Assembly: GCF_000471905.2 (NCBI RefSeq)
Contig: NW_006498102.1
Location: 464,981-528,980, forward strand
Origin: Amborella trichopoda
Lineage: Eukaryota > Streptophyta > Magnoliopsida > Amborellales > Amborellaceae
Reading direction: 5' to 3'
DNA length: 64,000 nucleotides
A program made the position numbers and the translations under genes. Numbering within the stretch: the first letter of the stretch is position 1; every line of letters starts with the position of its first letter. Positions 32,741 to 45,339 of this stretch are shown here, in pieces. The notes below the pieces were generated by a model. That model searched no databases. It saw nothing but the letters and a program-made list of their open reading frames with translations, and had not been told where the DNA came from.

Positions 32741-35044
32741 AATTCACTTCTAATATTGTTTGAAATTAAAATAATTCGAAAATACTATTTGTCGAGAAGC
32801 TAGAACACGAGGCCTTTTGCACAAAATCCCTCCACTCTACCAATAAACCATGTATTCATTTATCATTAGATAGAGAAATCACATTCTATATTTATAAACA
32901 CAACTTTTTTAAACATTAATAACAAGCGCATGTTGTTCTATTCTGAGTCAAGCTACTAGAAACCGTTAATACTGTGGGCGATCGACACTTATACTATTGC
33001 CCATATAACACTATCAAACTCAATTTTTGTTTTTCAATATCATGAAATAAAAGAAGGTTCTTAGAAATATAACAAGGAAGGCATATATTCGAATTGAGGC
33101 GCCTAAATTTACAAAAGTTGTATGCTATGATACCAGCAACATGTTGCTCAAATCTGCTATTAATAACACCCCGTGCTTGTTTTAGATATGGAAAACATTT
33201 TTATAAGGTTCATAGCATATGAGTGTACAGTTTTAGGATTTTTTGATCTATTTTAGAATCACTCGAAGTGTTATTTTTGAGAAAAAGGATGGAGATTTTT
33301 AGTTCTTAAATACTTTGATGATCAACCAAAAAATTGGATGATCATAAACTTTGGAGTCCTCTTTAGAATTACGAATTATATATTATGAGATTATTTATCT
33401 TTCGTACAAAGAGAATACAATTACCTATAACCATCCGACGTAAAAATTGATGGTTTGGGTGTATTATCAAGTTTGAAAAAAGTTATTTTCAACTTTGAAA
33501 GAATAAATGTAGCCACCCAATTTTGTACCCAATAGTCATAAAAAGATAAAAAACAAAAGAAAGAAAGACAGTTTGTTGAGGTCCTGAATACCTAGATGAC
33601 AGTCTATGTTCGTACCTATTTGGGTGACTTCTTTAGAGCACTTAAAGAACATTTTTCCTTTTTATTTTTTTAAGTAGGCACTATGGTGAGTAGACTGCAC
33701 CCCATCTTTTTCAGTCCTAAAAAGACTCCTAACCAATGGATGGATTGGTCAGTAAAGGTTCTTAACATTGGTCAAAAAAAAAAAAAACAAAGAAAAAAGG
33801 AAAAGAAAAGAAGGAAGGACTCCTAAGCAGTGGTTGCACATTTTGTGCCCTAACTAGCGGTTGTAATTTGCTTACATGAAAGAATATAATCTTGTTCCTT
33901 ATTTTTATTAACAAATCATTCGATGATAGTGTTTTCAATAACCTGATATACTTAAAAAAGCTAATGGCAGTACTAAAACATGCTCTAAGAGTGGGAAATT
34001 ATGCGAATCAGTCTGCCGTGTGGGACTCTTAGCTCTACCGCAATGAGCATGCACATTATGGTAGTGTTGTTCCCATATAACTTTTTTTTAGGAATATAGA
34101 TAGTTTATTAAAGTTACAAAGCCAGTGCCCAAGGGAAACTCAATTCACTAAAGTTTCGTATAATATGTGCATGATTTAGATAGGATGTCAACCATAAACT
34201 ATCAAAATACGACACCTCTAAATTCTAAAGTTTGATGCAATTTAGGTCCCGGAAACCCTCGAGGATTGTTTGAAAATATATTTCGCTACTAAATATAAAA
34301 TTTTTAAAGATTCAAAAATAGGATAGATCGAGCATATCCATAAACACTTAAAAATTTTGAAATGGATTGTGAAAATAATATATTACTGAATATCTTCAAA
34401 ATAGTTTTTTTATTAACCTTAGATATGGAGGTTGTGATGATCAACTTAAAGGTCTTTATCGATGGGTTACTTTCATAGTATAAGGCTGACGCGTTGGATA
34501 ATTTATGGGTAGAGGTTTTTTCAAAAATTTCAAGCATAATCCGGGGGACCAAATAAAATTCTGGAGTTGAAAATTGTTGTATAAATTTTTTCTGTTAAGT
34601 TTTGACGTATTGTACCATTCCCTTACAGATTATCACTAATTTTTAACCTACTTCACAATAGAGAACTTAATGATCCAAGTTCCATCCAAACTAGTGGTGG
34701 CAAAAAGATCCTGGAGCCATCTTGAAATAACGCATGTCAACTACAAAATGTTCATGTTAACTAGAAACATAATAATCAGGGGTTTTAGGGGCCATCCGAT
34801 ACCTTTAGGAAATCGGGGATTGCTCAGGTTTATCTCAAATCATCTCCTTCATTTTACGATTCATTGTAGAAAACCTGGCAACATTAGCCCGAAAATTGGG
34901 TATTTCTCGATTCTTGACGAATCTGGTTAGTTTTTCAAGTTGGATTTTTTTACCCCTTCTATAAGCAGTTCAATTCATTTTACATTGATTTCTAGTCCTT
35001 TTTCTCTCTTTTTTTTTTTCTTCTTAGATCTACAAGATCTATGC

Positions 35045-35215
35045 CTAGCTCCTCCCCCCCTCCGTTCTCTCTCTCTCTGTCAGTGATTAATATTAGTTGA
35101 TTTAAAACTCTCTCTATGTCTCTCTCTCTCTCTCTGTCAGTGATTAATATTAGTTGATTTAAAACTCTCTCTATGTCTCTCTCTCTCTCTGTCAGTGATT
35201 AATATTAGTTGATTT
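35045..35215. repeat. CT-rich triplication
   Basis: CTCTGTCAGTGATTAATATT then AGTTGATTTAAAA repeated three times with CT runs between, unit about 65 bases. The counterpart in unit 1 (5250-5310) has one copy. Confidence 0.85.
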
Positions 35216-35249
35216 AAAATGGTTGATTCAAGGAAAAAGTATCTATAAG

Positions 35250-35610
35250 GTGTCAACCTTATATTTTACAAGAAATGTGTAACTGAATGATCCACTTAAT
35301 AATGTTGTTCTAATTTTTAAACCACACCAATAGATCATCTTGACCTCGAGATCTATGCATATAAAAAAATAATAATAGGATTTTAAATCCTAAAGGAGTG
35401 TATTGTGTAATATATTATCTAGATCATCCATTTTTCAAAAACTTTGAAGTGTTTATAGATTTGTTTGATCGATACATTTTTGCAGTTTTAAATTTCATAA
35501 TTATGTGTATGGATTTTTAAACAATCGTAAGGGTTTTTTTTCCTCGAAAGTGCATCTTTCAGCAAAATTTAGATATGTGCTTTACTTTGATTGTTTAAGG
35601 TTGACACCTT
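35250..35610. mobile_element. Family A MITE (counterpart of 5345-6235)
   Basis: Left CTATAAGGTGTCAACCTTAT; right TTAAGGTTGACACCTTATAC. The terminal repeats are exact inverses through the core. It lacks the nested foldback element of unit 1. Confidence 0.65.
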
Positions 35611-36317
35611 ATACAAATTGAACCCTCGATTTAAACCCTGATTTCATCTTTGAACCCTAGCTATTCCTATTTAAAACCTAATCTTAGTCTTCAAGTGTAC
35701 TTTAAGAAAAACAAAATATTTTAAGAAAAATCTATGTATCTCGATAACCTTTTTATTTTTTTAAATATCAAATGCATGTTTATTAATATTTATGGAGGTA
35801 TTTTATGACATTTATTATGTTTTAAGCATACAAATCTATGTTTTAGGTTTAATTAAATATTTATGAAGGTATTTTATAAATTTTAGTATTTTTTATGCAT
35901 ACTTCTATGAAATTTTAAAATATGTTCGGGTTACTTATCGAATTTTTAGCAATATATTCAATTTAAGTTGGGAGTGGTGCACTCCCATTGGCAACACTCC
36001 CTACCGAAACTACTCTCACATCATTTCAAAATATAAATAAAAACTAGGATGGTGCAGAACCCTCCCTTCGAATTAGGGAGGACTTGGGTGCAATCACTCT
36101 CCTATTACAAGGAAGGCCAAATATCCACCATTAAATTCTCTACATGCAAGTACAATGTCCCTAAAAAGGAGAAGACAATACCTCACCTTGCAAAATGGGT
36201 AAAACGTCTCCTTGTCATCTGCAATGTGCTTAGGTGTTTCACTAATAGAAAGTGTTAGGAGTAGAGTTCTTAATTGTAATATCACAGTTAATACCTTGTT
36301 AAAGTAGAAATTGATGG

Positions 36318-36728
36318 TTAACCAGAATATTGAAAGCTCTCCTTGACTACCTTGTTTTGTTGATCATGTATCAGTGTGCTTAAGAATATGGCCACTTGCT
36401 CCTCAACCACCAAGTGTCTAGTATCTATAATAAGCGACTTTTCCCTTAAATGATTACACAGATGGAGGAAGGTGTCCTTTTCCATTCGCAACTTATTGAA
36501 GCACTTACGGGGATGCCTATCAGTAAGTACTCGACATACTTGGCCCCTAATAGAATTAAAGTATATACACGTTGCCTTCTCATCAGAGTAGTACCATGCC
36601 AAAATGTTGTGTAACACATTGCAAACAAAACAATTAAAATTACCAAGACCACCTCGTCTAGGCGGTCTATAACGCCATGAGAGATCGCCGTTGTTCATAT
36701 CAAGATCATCCCAAAGGAAAACAAACAA
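36318..36728 (-). pseudogene. PIF/Harbinger transposase, N-terminal part only
   Basis: 136 codons containing CFNKLRMEKDTFLHLCNHLR, DTRHLVVEEQVAIFL and VVKESFQYSG, the start of the plant Harbinger transposase (HARBI1-like) before the DDE nuclease domain. The catalytic part is absent: the frame stops near 36318 and unrelated sequence follows. With the Myb-like frame upstream it forms a two-gene Harbinger layout. Confidence 0.85.
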
Positions 36729-36959
36729 GTTAAAAGTAATGTATTAAAATTGAATTGATCCATGAAACAACAATCCATTAAACAACCATCCATAATTTCA
36801 TATCGAGATCGTTCCAAAAGTACATAATAAAATTAAAGTTTTTCGGACCATCCAAAAAGCAAACAACCAAACATAATGTTTGTCCACTACCATGCCCATA
36901 CTACTTACAAACATAATGTATTTCGAAGCACGTCAAAATGAGGCAAAAAAGTTAAACAT

Positions 36960-37700
36960 AAAACTACTGCATGCGCTGCACCGCATCCTCCAAATAGCTC
37001 TTTCGAACCACTGGTCCTCCGCAGTAGAAAATAACTCCACATTCCAGGCATCTTAAAATATCTGATATGCCTTTAAGAAGACATAAACACCTATTTCTTT
37101 CCCCTTCCACATAGCTTCGACGATCCGCATGCCCTGTCTTTCCTTGCCTGAGCAGCAGCAGCCATGGCAGGATCATTGTTGCACTTGCTACTGCTAGCAG
37201 CTGCCCATTCCTTCAAAGTACATGCCATCGCTTCCACCATGATATCAGTGGCCATTAGTTGCCTTTTTCTTTGATGTGTTCCTGTTGGAGTATAAGAGCA
37301 CCGCCTCTTTGTCCTTAAGGTCAATGTGCCCTCAAATGAGGAAGAGCTGGAGTTCTCCTCAATTCCTAAATCCACCTGCAGCACTGAGGTGCTAGGGGCA
37401 TCAATTGGTGGCATGTCATCACCTTTTTTTTGTTAGTAACATGGGTCACGCCTTGAGTGTCCTGGAGGCCAAACCTATTTGAAGTGAGGCCACCTCCCCC
37501 TGATGCAACCGATCCATCTGCCACCCCAATGCCAAATATCTTATCCAATTCGTTGAAATATACAGGCAAAGATTTGACATTGTATTTTTTTTCACAAAGC
37601 TAAACTCATGTAAATAAAACACACGATCATCGATCATCTGTCCAGGATTGGATTTCTCTCAATATTCACCTTCTCGAATACTTTCACATCGTCAGATCCA
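36960..37700 (-). pseudogene. PIF/Harbinger Myb/SANT-like ORF1 remnant
   Basis: Minus-strand frames join as a decayed ORF1: MPVYFNELDKIFGIGVADGS (37509-37569) corresponds to the conserved segment after the Myb/SANT-like DNA-binding domain. It is followed by a Ser-rich linker and KRQLMATDIMVEAMACTLKE (about 37200-37265). In active elements ORF1 binds DNA with the transposase. Frameshifts near 37400 and 37600 break it. Confidence 0.7.
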
Positions 37701-37739
37701 AACAGCACAGTGTCTTACAATAGTAATTTGTGTAACTGA

Positions 37740-40080
37740 CACAAAATTCTTTGTCATACCTAAAACATGATACATATCGGAAAATAAATAAGTGACAAAA
37801 GGGGCAAAAGGTATTGCAATTTCATAAAATTATCGGCTGGAGCACTTCTTGTTTTTGGATATGCAAGAGCACTATCTCAAGGCACTATTTGCCTTCATTC
37901 GATACTATATTTGATGTGCATAAGAAGCGCAATTCATCGTCACGTTACAGAAAAACAGAGAGAGGTCTATTTGATATTCCTAAACTTTATGCACCTAAGC
38001 TTGGAACGCACACACTAGACAACATAGTCTTGAGTTTATTTAGAGAGAAAAAGAAGGAAAAACGAGTAGAGAGAGAAGAGTCCACTGGAATTTATAAAGA
38101 ATGGTGTTTTTAGAGAGATGCAAATGGTTGTAAAAACTCTATCTCGTATTGGAGAGAGAACCCATCTTATAAAGCCACAAGGAGGCTGCACATCAACTTT
38201 AGTGGTGATTATATGTGTACCAATAGCTATAAGTTACATACACCTCTTTAAAGTTGTTATTATAAGCCTCCATTTCATCAATGGCTATATGACTATTGGG
38301 TGACCCACTCGAGCTGGACTCACAAAAAGATATCGAACATCAAGCCCGTACACATACTTGGGAGAGGGTGCCTACCATGTCGTTGCGAGCATGCGAAGAT
38401 CAAAGCACAAAGTGAGCCATCAACTGCCCACACCCTCACCCTCGTACACAAACATGTGTGTGCGCGTGCTCCGCACATGCACTATCATTCTTTCCTTTAT
38501 ACTAAGAGTATAATGCATGCCAATACGTGTTCTTAAATACAACTTAATAAACTATCACATTTGACAAAAAATCCAACGCTTTCTCTCTCTACAAAATAGC
38601 TTAGGAAAAAATTACAAAGCCATATGGTTGTTTTGAAATACGCACAAGTATTTTTCAAACCAAAAATACTAACATTTTCGTCCAGTATTTCAAAATAACA
38701 GAAAAAAACATAAGAAACATATTATTTACATACCATAAAGGTACCTTAGATTTGAACTTTCACTTAAAGTATACACTATAAAAGTCATCAAATACTGTGG
38801 TGGCATTTAGTTTTGAACCCGGTTGTTTATCTAACAACCCGATAGTATAACTCATAAACAATATTTCAACTTTGATACGTTTTAAGCTGCAAGCACAAGT
38901 GTGTATTTTAGATTTATAATTAGAAATTCTAATTTATTGTTATAATTATAAGGTTTACTTTATAGTGGTAATTTTAAACTCATTTATTAAATAATTTTAA
39001 AACTTTATGTTTTGACATTATTTTTGTGAGAAATTTATATTTTTTTAAATAAACATTTGAAAATAACATATAAATAAGTAAATAAAAACTTTTTATATAA
39101 TATTTATAGCTTTCGAATAAAATAGTTTAATATTTACAACATGAGTACATAATTTTTAAATAGATATATTGTTTCATTTTAAATTTATGAAATATTTTAT
39201 CAAAGTAAGAGCATTATTTTTAATATCAAATTAAAAAAAATTAATTTAATTTTTCTTTTAAGTAAAATTTTTGAATTTTAAAAGTATAATAGATATAACT
39301 TGTTCCTAATTTCATTGCATAAAATTTGTAATTGCATGTTTCTTTCACAATTTTTATTAGTATGTAAAAATTCATAACGAATGAATTTGATAATAACAAT
39401 AGACTGCCAAATTAAACAAAAATGTTATACATTTGCATATTTTAAAGATAGTGAGAGTATTGTCTTTCACAATAAAGGTGTTCGCTATTTTGGAAGAATG
39501 AAAATTAACTTTTTGTAGCCCATTTATTGGTGTACACCAGCCCTCCAACAAGATGGAAGGTGTAAAAGTATATTGTCTAAAGTGCACATTAAGAAGATAC
39601 TGTATGCTTGATCCATCAGAAAAATATTTATTAATAGTATTTTATGTTTGTTAAATATGGGGATTTATTGTTAAAATTGTATTTTATAAAGTAAAAATTT
39701 TAAATTTTAAGTTTTTAGTAAAAGTTTATGGTGAGATATCATAAACCCCTGGGCACATAACATCAGCTTATATATTATGTTCATAGCATTAATTCTATTT
39801 ATTTTTTTTCAATTATGGCGTTTGTATATTATATGCAATAATAAACCTCTGCCACGAATTTGAACCACACAAATCTTGTGAACTATTTACCGATTGATAC
39901 TTAGGCAAAGTCCTTTCCTCAACAATCTAACTTAATTATCTTTATTCTCCATCCGAACCAACCACCAAATCTAAGAAGAATTTCTTGATTGCCACCTAGT
40001 CACGAACCTCCCTATGTTTTATATATACAAGATACGATCTCTTATGATTTGCATCGTGTACACGAGTGTTTTCAAAAAAG
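37740..40080. other. Intergenic stretch without a supported gene
   Basis: 37814-38113 (+) is a 99-codon frame, Lys/Arg/Glu-rich at its end, that I do not recognise. 38290-38520 has GC-richer words with CACACAC tracts and may be an old LTR fragment. 38540-40080 is very AT-rich with no signal. This stretch has no counterpart in unit 3. Confidence 0.45.
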
Positions 40081-40410
40081 GTACCCATGTTAGATTGAGG
40101 GAATTGGTGGATCAGATCGAAAGAATCGGCTGAATAAAAAAATTCTCTCAAAATCATTTAAAAAATAATTCAAGAAAAAAATTATTCGTTTTTTTTTTTT
40201 TGCTTGACTCGATGAAGAATCGGTCGAAATTGGTGAAGGATCGGTCGTAGTCGGTGAAAAATCATTTGGATCGGCAGTTCCACGAACAAATAGGTGAGTC
40301 TACTATTAGGATTATTCGAATCTTGATTTTTTACCAGATTCGGGATGGTCATTGCGATTCCAAATCTAGATCGCCCGATTCCAAATCGGGTCATTGATTT
40401 TTAAATCACT
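40080..40410. repeat. Recurrent CGATTC-rich junction block, copy 3
   Basis: Aligns over its length with 53810-54085: GGTGGATCAGATCGAAAGAA, TAATTCAAGAAAAAAATT, GTGAGTCTACTATT, TCTAGATCGCCCGATTCC and TCATTGATTTTTAAA. This pair is the best match among the four blocks. Confidence 0.75.
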
Positions 40411-41105
40411 GTAAATAATATCAAGAGCTAACATGTTCACCAACAATTCAAAATTTCAAATCAAATCACTCCAAAGTAAAATTGTGCCTAAATCAAATCA
40501 AAATCAAATCTAACCGATTATCCGATCTAGATATAGCCGATCCATCAATCTGATACGATTTTTGGAGTGGCCGATCCGGATCACTTATTCGTTTTTTTTA
40601 AACCTTAAACTAATATCATTTTGAAATAAAATAAAGTAATTGTCGTCCGCGAGATTAACTTACAAGGTGCCAGGCAGCTAAGCCTGCCAAAAGCCTCAAT
40701 TAACCTCTGGAATTTCTAGGAATGAAAATGAAGCCCGTACACAATCTCTCTCTCTCTGGATTTCTAGGAATGAAAATGAAGCCCTGACACAATGTCTCTC
40801 TCTCTCTCTTTGAAACAATAACTGAAACTTCTCCAAAAGTTTATTAAATTTATTTCTAAATTCTATGACATCGGTTTCATGGAACAAAGTCATAAACCAT
40901 ATGATACCAAGAAAGACACCGGGCTATTCATTTTGACTACTAAAATGTGGAGTACAGTGGAGATTACCAATAATAATCGCTACATTCTGCAATCTGTAGT
41001 ACAAAGACACAAATAATCCCTTCTCTCTCTGCAAAATGCAGACGTATTCATTGTTACCTTTCTTTCCGATAAAAAACGAAGAAACAGGCCTTTCTCTCTC
41101 TCTCT

Positions 41106-41483
41106 CTATAAGCAGAGCCTTAGGTTGAGAGAACTCGTTTTCTCCTCCTCCAATCTTTTTTCTCTCTTCTCCCCTCCATTCGTCACAGACCGCACTTTTC
41201 TCTCACAGGACTTAAGCGGTTTTGGAGAACCACTCACCTGTTTCGCGAAAGCAGAATTATTAGCCTCGAAATCCTCCCATTCGAAGGAAGGAATCCAAGG
41301 TGGTAATTTTTCAGGCGTCTTCCTTTTAGTTTCGTGTTCTGAAAATTTATGCATTCTTCTGATTATTGCAAAGAACTCCTCCACCTCTTCTTCCAAGATT
41401 GCAGAGCTAACTTCACCGCGAAATTGATTTTCCCCAAAAAATTCCGGCGAGTTTCTTGGCCGCTTCCTTTTTTCCGGTTCCAT
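41106..41483 (-). CDS. NRR/NIMIN-type NPR1-interacting repressor
   Basis: 125 residues. Small plant nuclear proteins of this family (rice NRR and relatives; NIMIN in dicots) bind the salicylic-acid co-activator NPR1 and dampen defence genes. Visible: a basic start KRKRPR (5-10, possible nuclear signal); the acidic-aromatic core EEEVEEFFAIIRRM (31-44), the NPR1-binding type; PPWIPSFEWEDFE (61-73), shared with NRR; and a C-terminal LNLRL (119-123), an LxLxL EAR repressor motif. No intron. I chose Met at 41483; an upstream in-frame Met (41549) adds 22 residues unlike the family and would lie about 6 bases after a start site set by the TATA box. Assignment is by motif only; a different small EAR protein is possible but less likely. 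Confidence 0.85.
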   Translation of the reverse strand: MEPEKRKRPRNSPEFFGENQFRGEVSSAILEEEVEEFFAIIRRMHKFSEHETKRKTPEKLPPWIPSFEWEDFEANNSAFAKQVSGSPKPLKSCERKVRSVTNGGEKREKRLEEEKTSSLNLRLCL

Positions 41484-41580
41484 CACAACCACCCCACAAA
41501 CACAGAACAGTTTGGGAATACCTACTCTGGTGAAATATTCGCCGTGCAATGTCTTTTATGCACAAGTGAAGCTATGTGGT

Positions 41581-41590
41581 ATTTAATATA
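41581..41590 (-). promoter_or_regulatory. TATA box of the NRR-like gene
   Basis: Read on the minus strand, TATATTAAAT lies about 100 bases before the chosen start codon, giving an expected transcription start near 41555. The foldback element begins at 41670, about 80 bases further upstream. Confidence 0.55.
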
Positions 41591-41669
41591 GAGGAGCGAG
41601 ATATTTTGTGCCTTGTCCTTTTTAAAAAATATTAGTATGCTCCCGTACTGTAAGTTATAATTTCTTGAA

Positions 41670-42221
41670 GAAAAATTGTTTCACGCGGGCAGGAGTCATG
41701 TCTACGCATTTAAAATCAATGGAAACTAATGGTCCAAATATTTTTTTATTAAAATTATTATTTTTAATTTTTAAAATTTATTTATTTATTTATATTCATG
41801 ATCTCCATGTTAGGGATTACATGCTTTTAAAAGTTAAGTCTTAAAATCCACCTCAAAAATAGATTTATTAAGAGACTGGCATTTCTACATACATGGGCTT
41901 TGCTGTATAGAAACCGTGCCCTTTTTTGAGAGGACACGGTTTCTATCAGACTATAAAGAAATGAGTCGACTCTTAAAAATTTATTTTTAAGATGCACTTT
42001 TGGACCCAAATTTTAAAGACACGTTGGAGATCATAAGTATAAAAAATAAATAAATTTTAAGAAATAAAAATAATGATTATATGAAAAAATATTTAGACCG
42101 TTAGTTTCAAAGGATTGTTTTTAGAAGGACCACCTATTTGCATCCATCTTTAAGATGGATGCTTTAAACCTTGGGACCACATATTGTGGAAATACAGTCC
42201 ATCCCGCATGAAACAATTCTC
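41670..42221. mobile_element. Long-arm foldback MITE upstream of the NRR-like gene
   Basis: 552 bp flanked by TTTCTTGAA (41661-41669) and ATTCTTGAA (42222-42230), an 8-of-9 match. Termini are GAAAAATTGTTTCACGCGGG and, inverted, GAGAATTGTTTCATGCGGG. The two halves mirror each other nearly to the centre (TAGAAACCGTG ... CACGGTTTCTA, about 41909-41955). The 9-bp duplication suggests the Mutator superfamily. Related partial copies are at 43530-44690 and 54600-54920. Confidence 0.82.
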
Positions 42222-42960
42222 ATTCTTGAAAAACTTTTCAAAAGAGATTTAGATAATTTCTTTTTACTACTTTTTGTCTACTCTGTTTTTTTTTTTTTCA
42301 CAAGAATTATTAACACTCTTACAACCACCTATTTTGAAATCTAAGAGACAAAAATGCTTGGCACTTTTTTGTACAAAAGGAAAATAATCTATATTAGAGA
42401 ATCCCTTAGACAGGATTACCTTCTTGGTTATTTTTTTTATTTTTTTTTGTGGAAATGGTCATTAGGTACAAGGCAATTAAAATCGTAACTTAATGTCTTT
42501 GTTTAATGTGAATGCAGTCAATGGGCCTCCGCCTAAAATTATACACAGACATGCGAGTCTACTTTTTTTTTTTTTTTTCACTCACTCCATCGGTTTATTC
42601 AAATCCAAGTATTGTAGATGTTTTTTCTCAACTATTTTTTCGGAATCATACACACAAGGGAGAACATTTTTAATCAAATAAAAATTTTGTACATGTTTTT
42701 TTCTCTCAACAATTTTTCCCGAATAATATTACAAGGATAAGGTATTGTCAGCAACTCAGCTATTTAAATGAGTTGTCTCAGCAAAATATAGATGAATTTT
42801 GGATTTAAAATTTTAGAGGATAAAAATCTCAACCGTGATAAGTAGGAATTTGAAGAAAGAATCAATTTTATAAATAAAAAATAAATCTTTTTTGATGTAG
42901 TTTTAAGACCATTGCTTTTAAAGTTATGCTAGGTTAACATTATGTCACATCTATATCGAA
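42222..42960. other. Non-coding stretch
   Basis: AT-rich, with poly-T runs. CTCAACTATTTTTTCGGAAT and CTCAACAATTTTTCCCGAAT (about 42630 and 42705) form a weak direct repeat. No gene seen. Confidence 0.5.
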
Positions 42961-42992
42961 GATGGATGTTACATGTATCACGGGATGCTATA

Positions 42993-43203
42993 GCAGAAGT
43001 ACATCCCTTGATCCGTAAACCACTTTTTCATACATTGTGTGGTGTAAAGCACAGAAAAATATATATATATATATTTTAAAAAAAAGAGCACAATGCTATA
43101 GCAGAAGTACATCCCTTAATCCGTAAACCACTTTTTCATACATTGTGTGGTGTAAAGCACAGAAAAATATGTATATATATTTTTTTTAAAAAAGAGCACA
43201 ATG
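42993..43203. repeat. Tandem duplication of about 105 bp
   Basis: ATGCTATAGCAGAAGTACAT ... AAGCACAGAAAAATAT, an AT run and AAAAAGAGCACA occur twice in a row (42987-43091 and 43092-43203) with few differences. Units 1 and 2 have one copy. Confidence 0.9.
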
Positions 43204-43529
43204 CTTTTTTAAAAAGAGAACTTGAGCTTAATTAATTAATTACGGTAATTTGCAACACTATATCCTAGGCTAAATTCAAGGTAGGGGCCCAATCCCCACT
43301 AATTTTTTGTGCGTTTTAAAGAGCATCTCAATCGTTGAATAATGGACGGTGAACATTGCACCCCCTTAAAAGCGTGCACTGACATTGCGATCGTAAATGG
43401 TAACACTACTCTCAGTAGCAGGTGCATCTGCCATGGCATTTGAGAACGGTCCAAATTTGGGGAAAGGTTCTTTATGCATCTCCCGATGCATAAATTAAGT
43501 GGTGTCCCTCTCTAAAGTATAAAAATTAA

Positions 43530-44690
43530 TGTTTTATAAATATTTTATAAGATTTTATTTTTATTTTTATATAACGATGATCTAAGATCATATATAAAAA
43601 TAAATAAAAAATTATTTTATATGGACCGGACCGCATTTCTACAATATGCAGTCCCAATGTATAAAACATCCACTTTGAAGATGGAGGCAAATAGGCAGTC
43701 TTTCTAAAAACAATTGAAACTAACAGTCTAGATGTTTTTTTTAATAGAATTATTATTTTTATTTTTAAAAATTTATTTAGTTTTTCATATTCATGATCTC
43801 CATGCTAGAGATTACATGTCTTTAAAAATTAAGTCCAAAATCCATCTAAAAAANNNNNNNNNNNNNNNNNNNNAAAAAATACTCTTTTAAGAGGTGACTC
43901 ATTTCTACATGGACTCATAGAAACCATGTTTTTGAATAAAACGTAGCTTGTACTAAATGCAAACGAGAACCTATTATTATAGTTATGCAACTATTAATAT
44001 TAATAATATTATTAATAAATATGATTATAAATTTAAAATCAATTTGAATAATTTCAAATTTAACAAAAACAGATTTACGGGATAAGGTTGGATAGGGTGA
44101 AGTACATATTGACATTTTGATTTTTAAGAACGGTTCGACATGTCCTTAAAAATTAAGTAAAAAAGTCCATCTCAAAAATAAATTTTTAGGAGGTGACTCA
44201 TATCTACATGGACTCAAAAAAATTGTGTCCAACAAGTGAGGTTAAAAATCCATCTCAAAAATAGAATTTAATGAGGGAACACATATATACATATGAGGCT
44301 TACTCCTAGAAACTGTGTTTCCAAATTTATTAAAGATACGTATAAAATTCGTGCTTGAGATGGAGGCTTCAAAGGGCATTTTTAACATGGACACGGTTTT
44401 TATGAGTCCACGGACACACATGTAGAAATGCGGACTTTTTAATAATTTATTTTTGAAATAGAATTTGATCCTAATTTTTAAAGAATATATATCTCTAATA
44501 TAGAGATTATAAGTATATAAAAAGAAAAATTAAAAGCTAGAAATGATATTTTTGGAAAAAAAATATTTGAACAGTTGATTTTACTTCTGCTTTAGAAGAC
44601 TATTATTTACACGACCTGGTTTTGATGGAAGGTATAAATATCCACCCCACATAATAACAGTTGGCCGCATTGAACAATGTTCCTTTTGCC
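43530..44690. mobile_element. Cluster of foldback MITE fragments
   Basis: Several pieces related to 41670-42221, such as GGTCTAGATGTTTT-like segments, TATTCATGATCTCCATG (43790) and GAGGTGACTCATTTCTACAT (43892 and 44188), plus the terminal-like GCATTGAACAATGTTCC (44671). They are probably nested or tandem partial copies. Boundaries are unclear, partly because of the 20-N gap. Confidence 0.55.
43854..43873. other. Assembly gap (20 N)
   Basis: A short run of N inside the foldback cluster, probably where an inverted repeat defeated assembly. Confidence 1.
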
Positions 44691-44735
44691 ATAGGATTAG
44701 GTTAGTGTGGTGGGAACATTATGGTATTTTAGAAA

Positions 44736-45294
44736 GGAAAATTACAAAAAAATCCCAAGACCACATTGTCTATGCAACTTATCCCCAACATAATTTTTTT
44801 TCCCACTTTTTTTTTCGAAACATACTTTTTATATAAATACTCCAAAAGAAAAAGGTTTATATTTTAGGCGGAAATACCATTTTTATATATATTAAAAAAT
44901 CATTTTGGATAAATTTGACATTGACTTTTGGACCGTATAGCACATTGTTGGAGTACATAAGTACCGGACCGCCTTTTGCAACTGCCGGATTGCTCTTTAC
45001 AACTACCGGACCGTCAATTTCAATTGCTGGACCGCATTTTATACAGTCGCCCTACTGCCAGACTGCAGTTTACACAATGTCGAAACTTTACTGCCGGAGC
45101 CGTTATTTTGGTGGGATAGAGGAGAAAGAGGTATGGGTAAAATAAAAGTAATGGAGGGTTGTTTAGGTTTTTTTTTGTTGAGGGGTTTTTGCATAAAAAA
45201 TATATTTTGAAAATAAAATGAGAAAAAAAAAAAAATTTGTAGTAAGTTATAATTTTGGAGTTTTTTATTTTTATTTTTTATTTGTAATTTTCCC
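44736..45294. mobile_element. Third MITE family, GGAAAATTACAAA termini
   Basis: 559 bp starting GGAAAATTACAAAAAA and ending in the inverse, TTTGTAATTTTCCC. Flanks ATTTTAGAAA and ATTTTGAAA look like a 9-base duplication with one indel. Units 1 and 2 have the empty site (GGTATTTAGGAAGATG at 1912; GGTATTTTTAAAAATG at 16845). A right-half relative lies at 48900-49100 (TATTTTGGTGGGAT, then GGGGTAAGTTAC). Confidence 0.78.
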
Positions 45295-45339
45295 ATTTTG
45301 AAAAGATGTTGGGGGCTATAAGCAAAGAAACGGAAAGTG

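Larger units (their letters stand above)
31372..36190. repeat. Large diverged repeat, unit 2, right part
   Basis: Continues from 17199. 31372-31480 matches 2868-2960; 33210-35230 matches 3420-5320; 35250-35700 matches 5345-6310; 35930-36165 matches 53150-53550. It includes a family A copy at about 34180-34505 and another at 35250-35610. No gene. Confidence 0.7.

Noticed and set aside
41125..41591. Plus-strand frames of 100 and 80 codons opposite the NRR-like gene
   Set aside because: They overlap a minus-strand gene with clear family motifs, and neither resembles a known protein.
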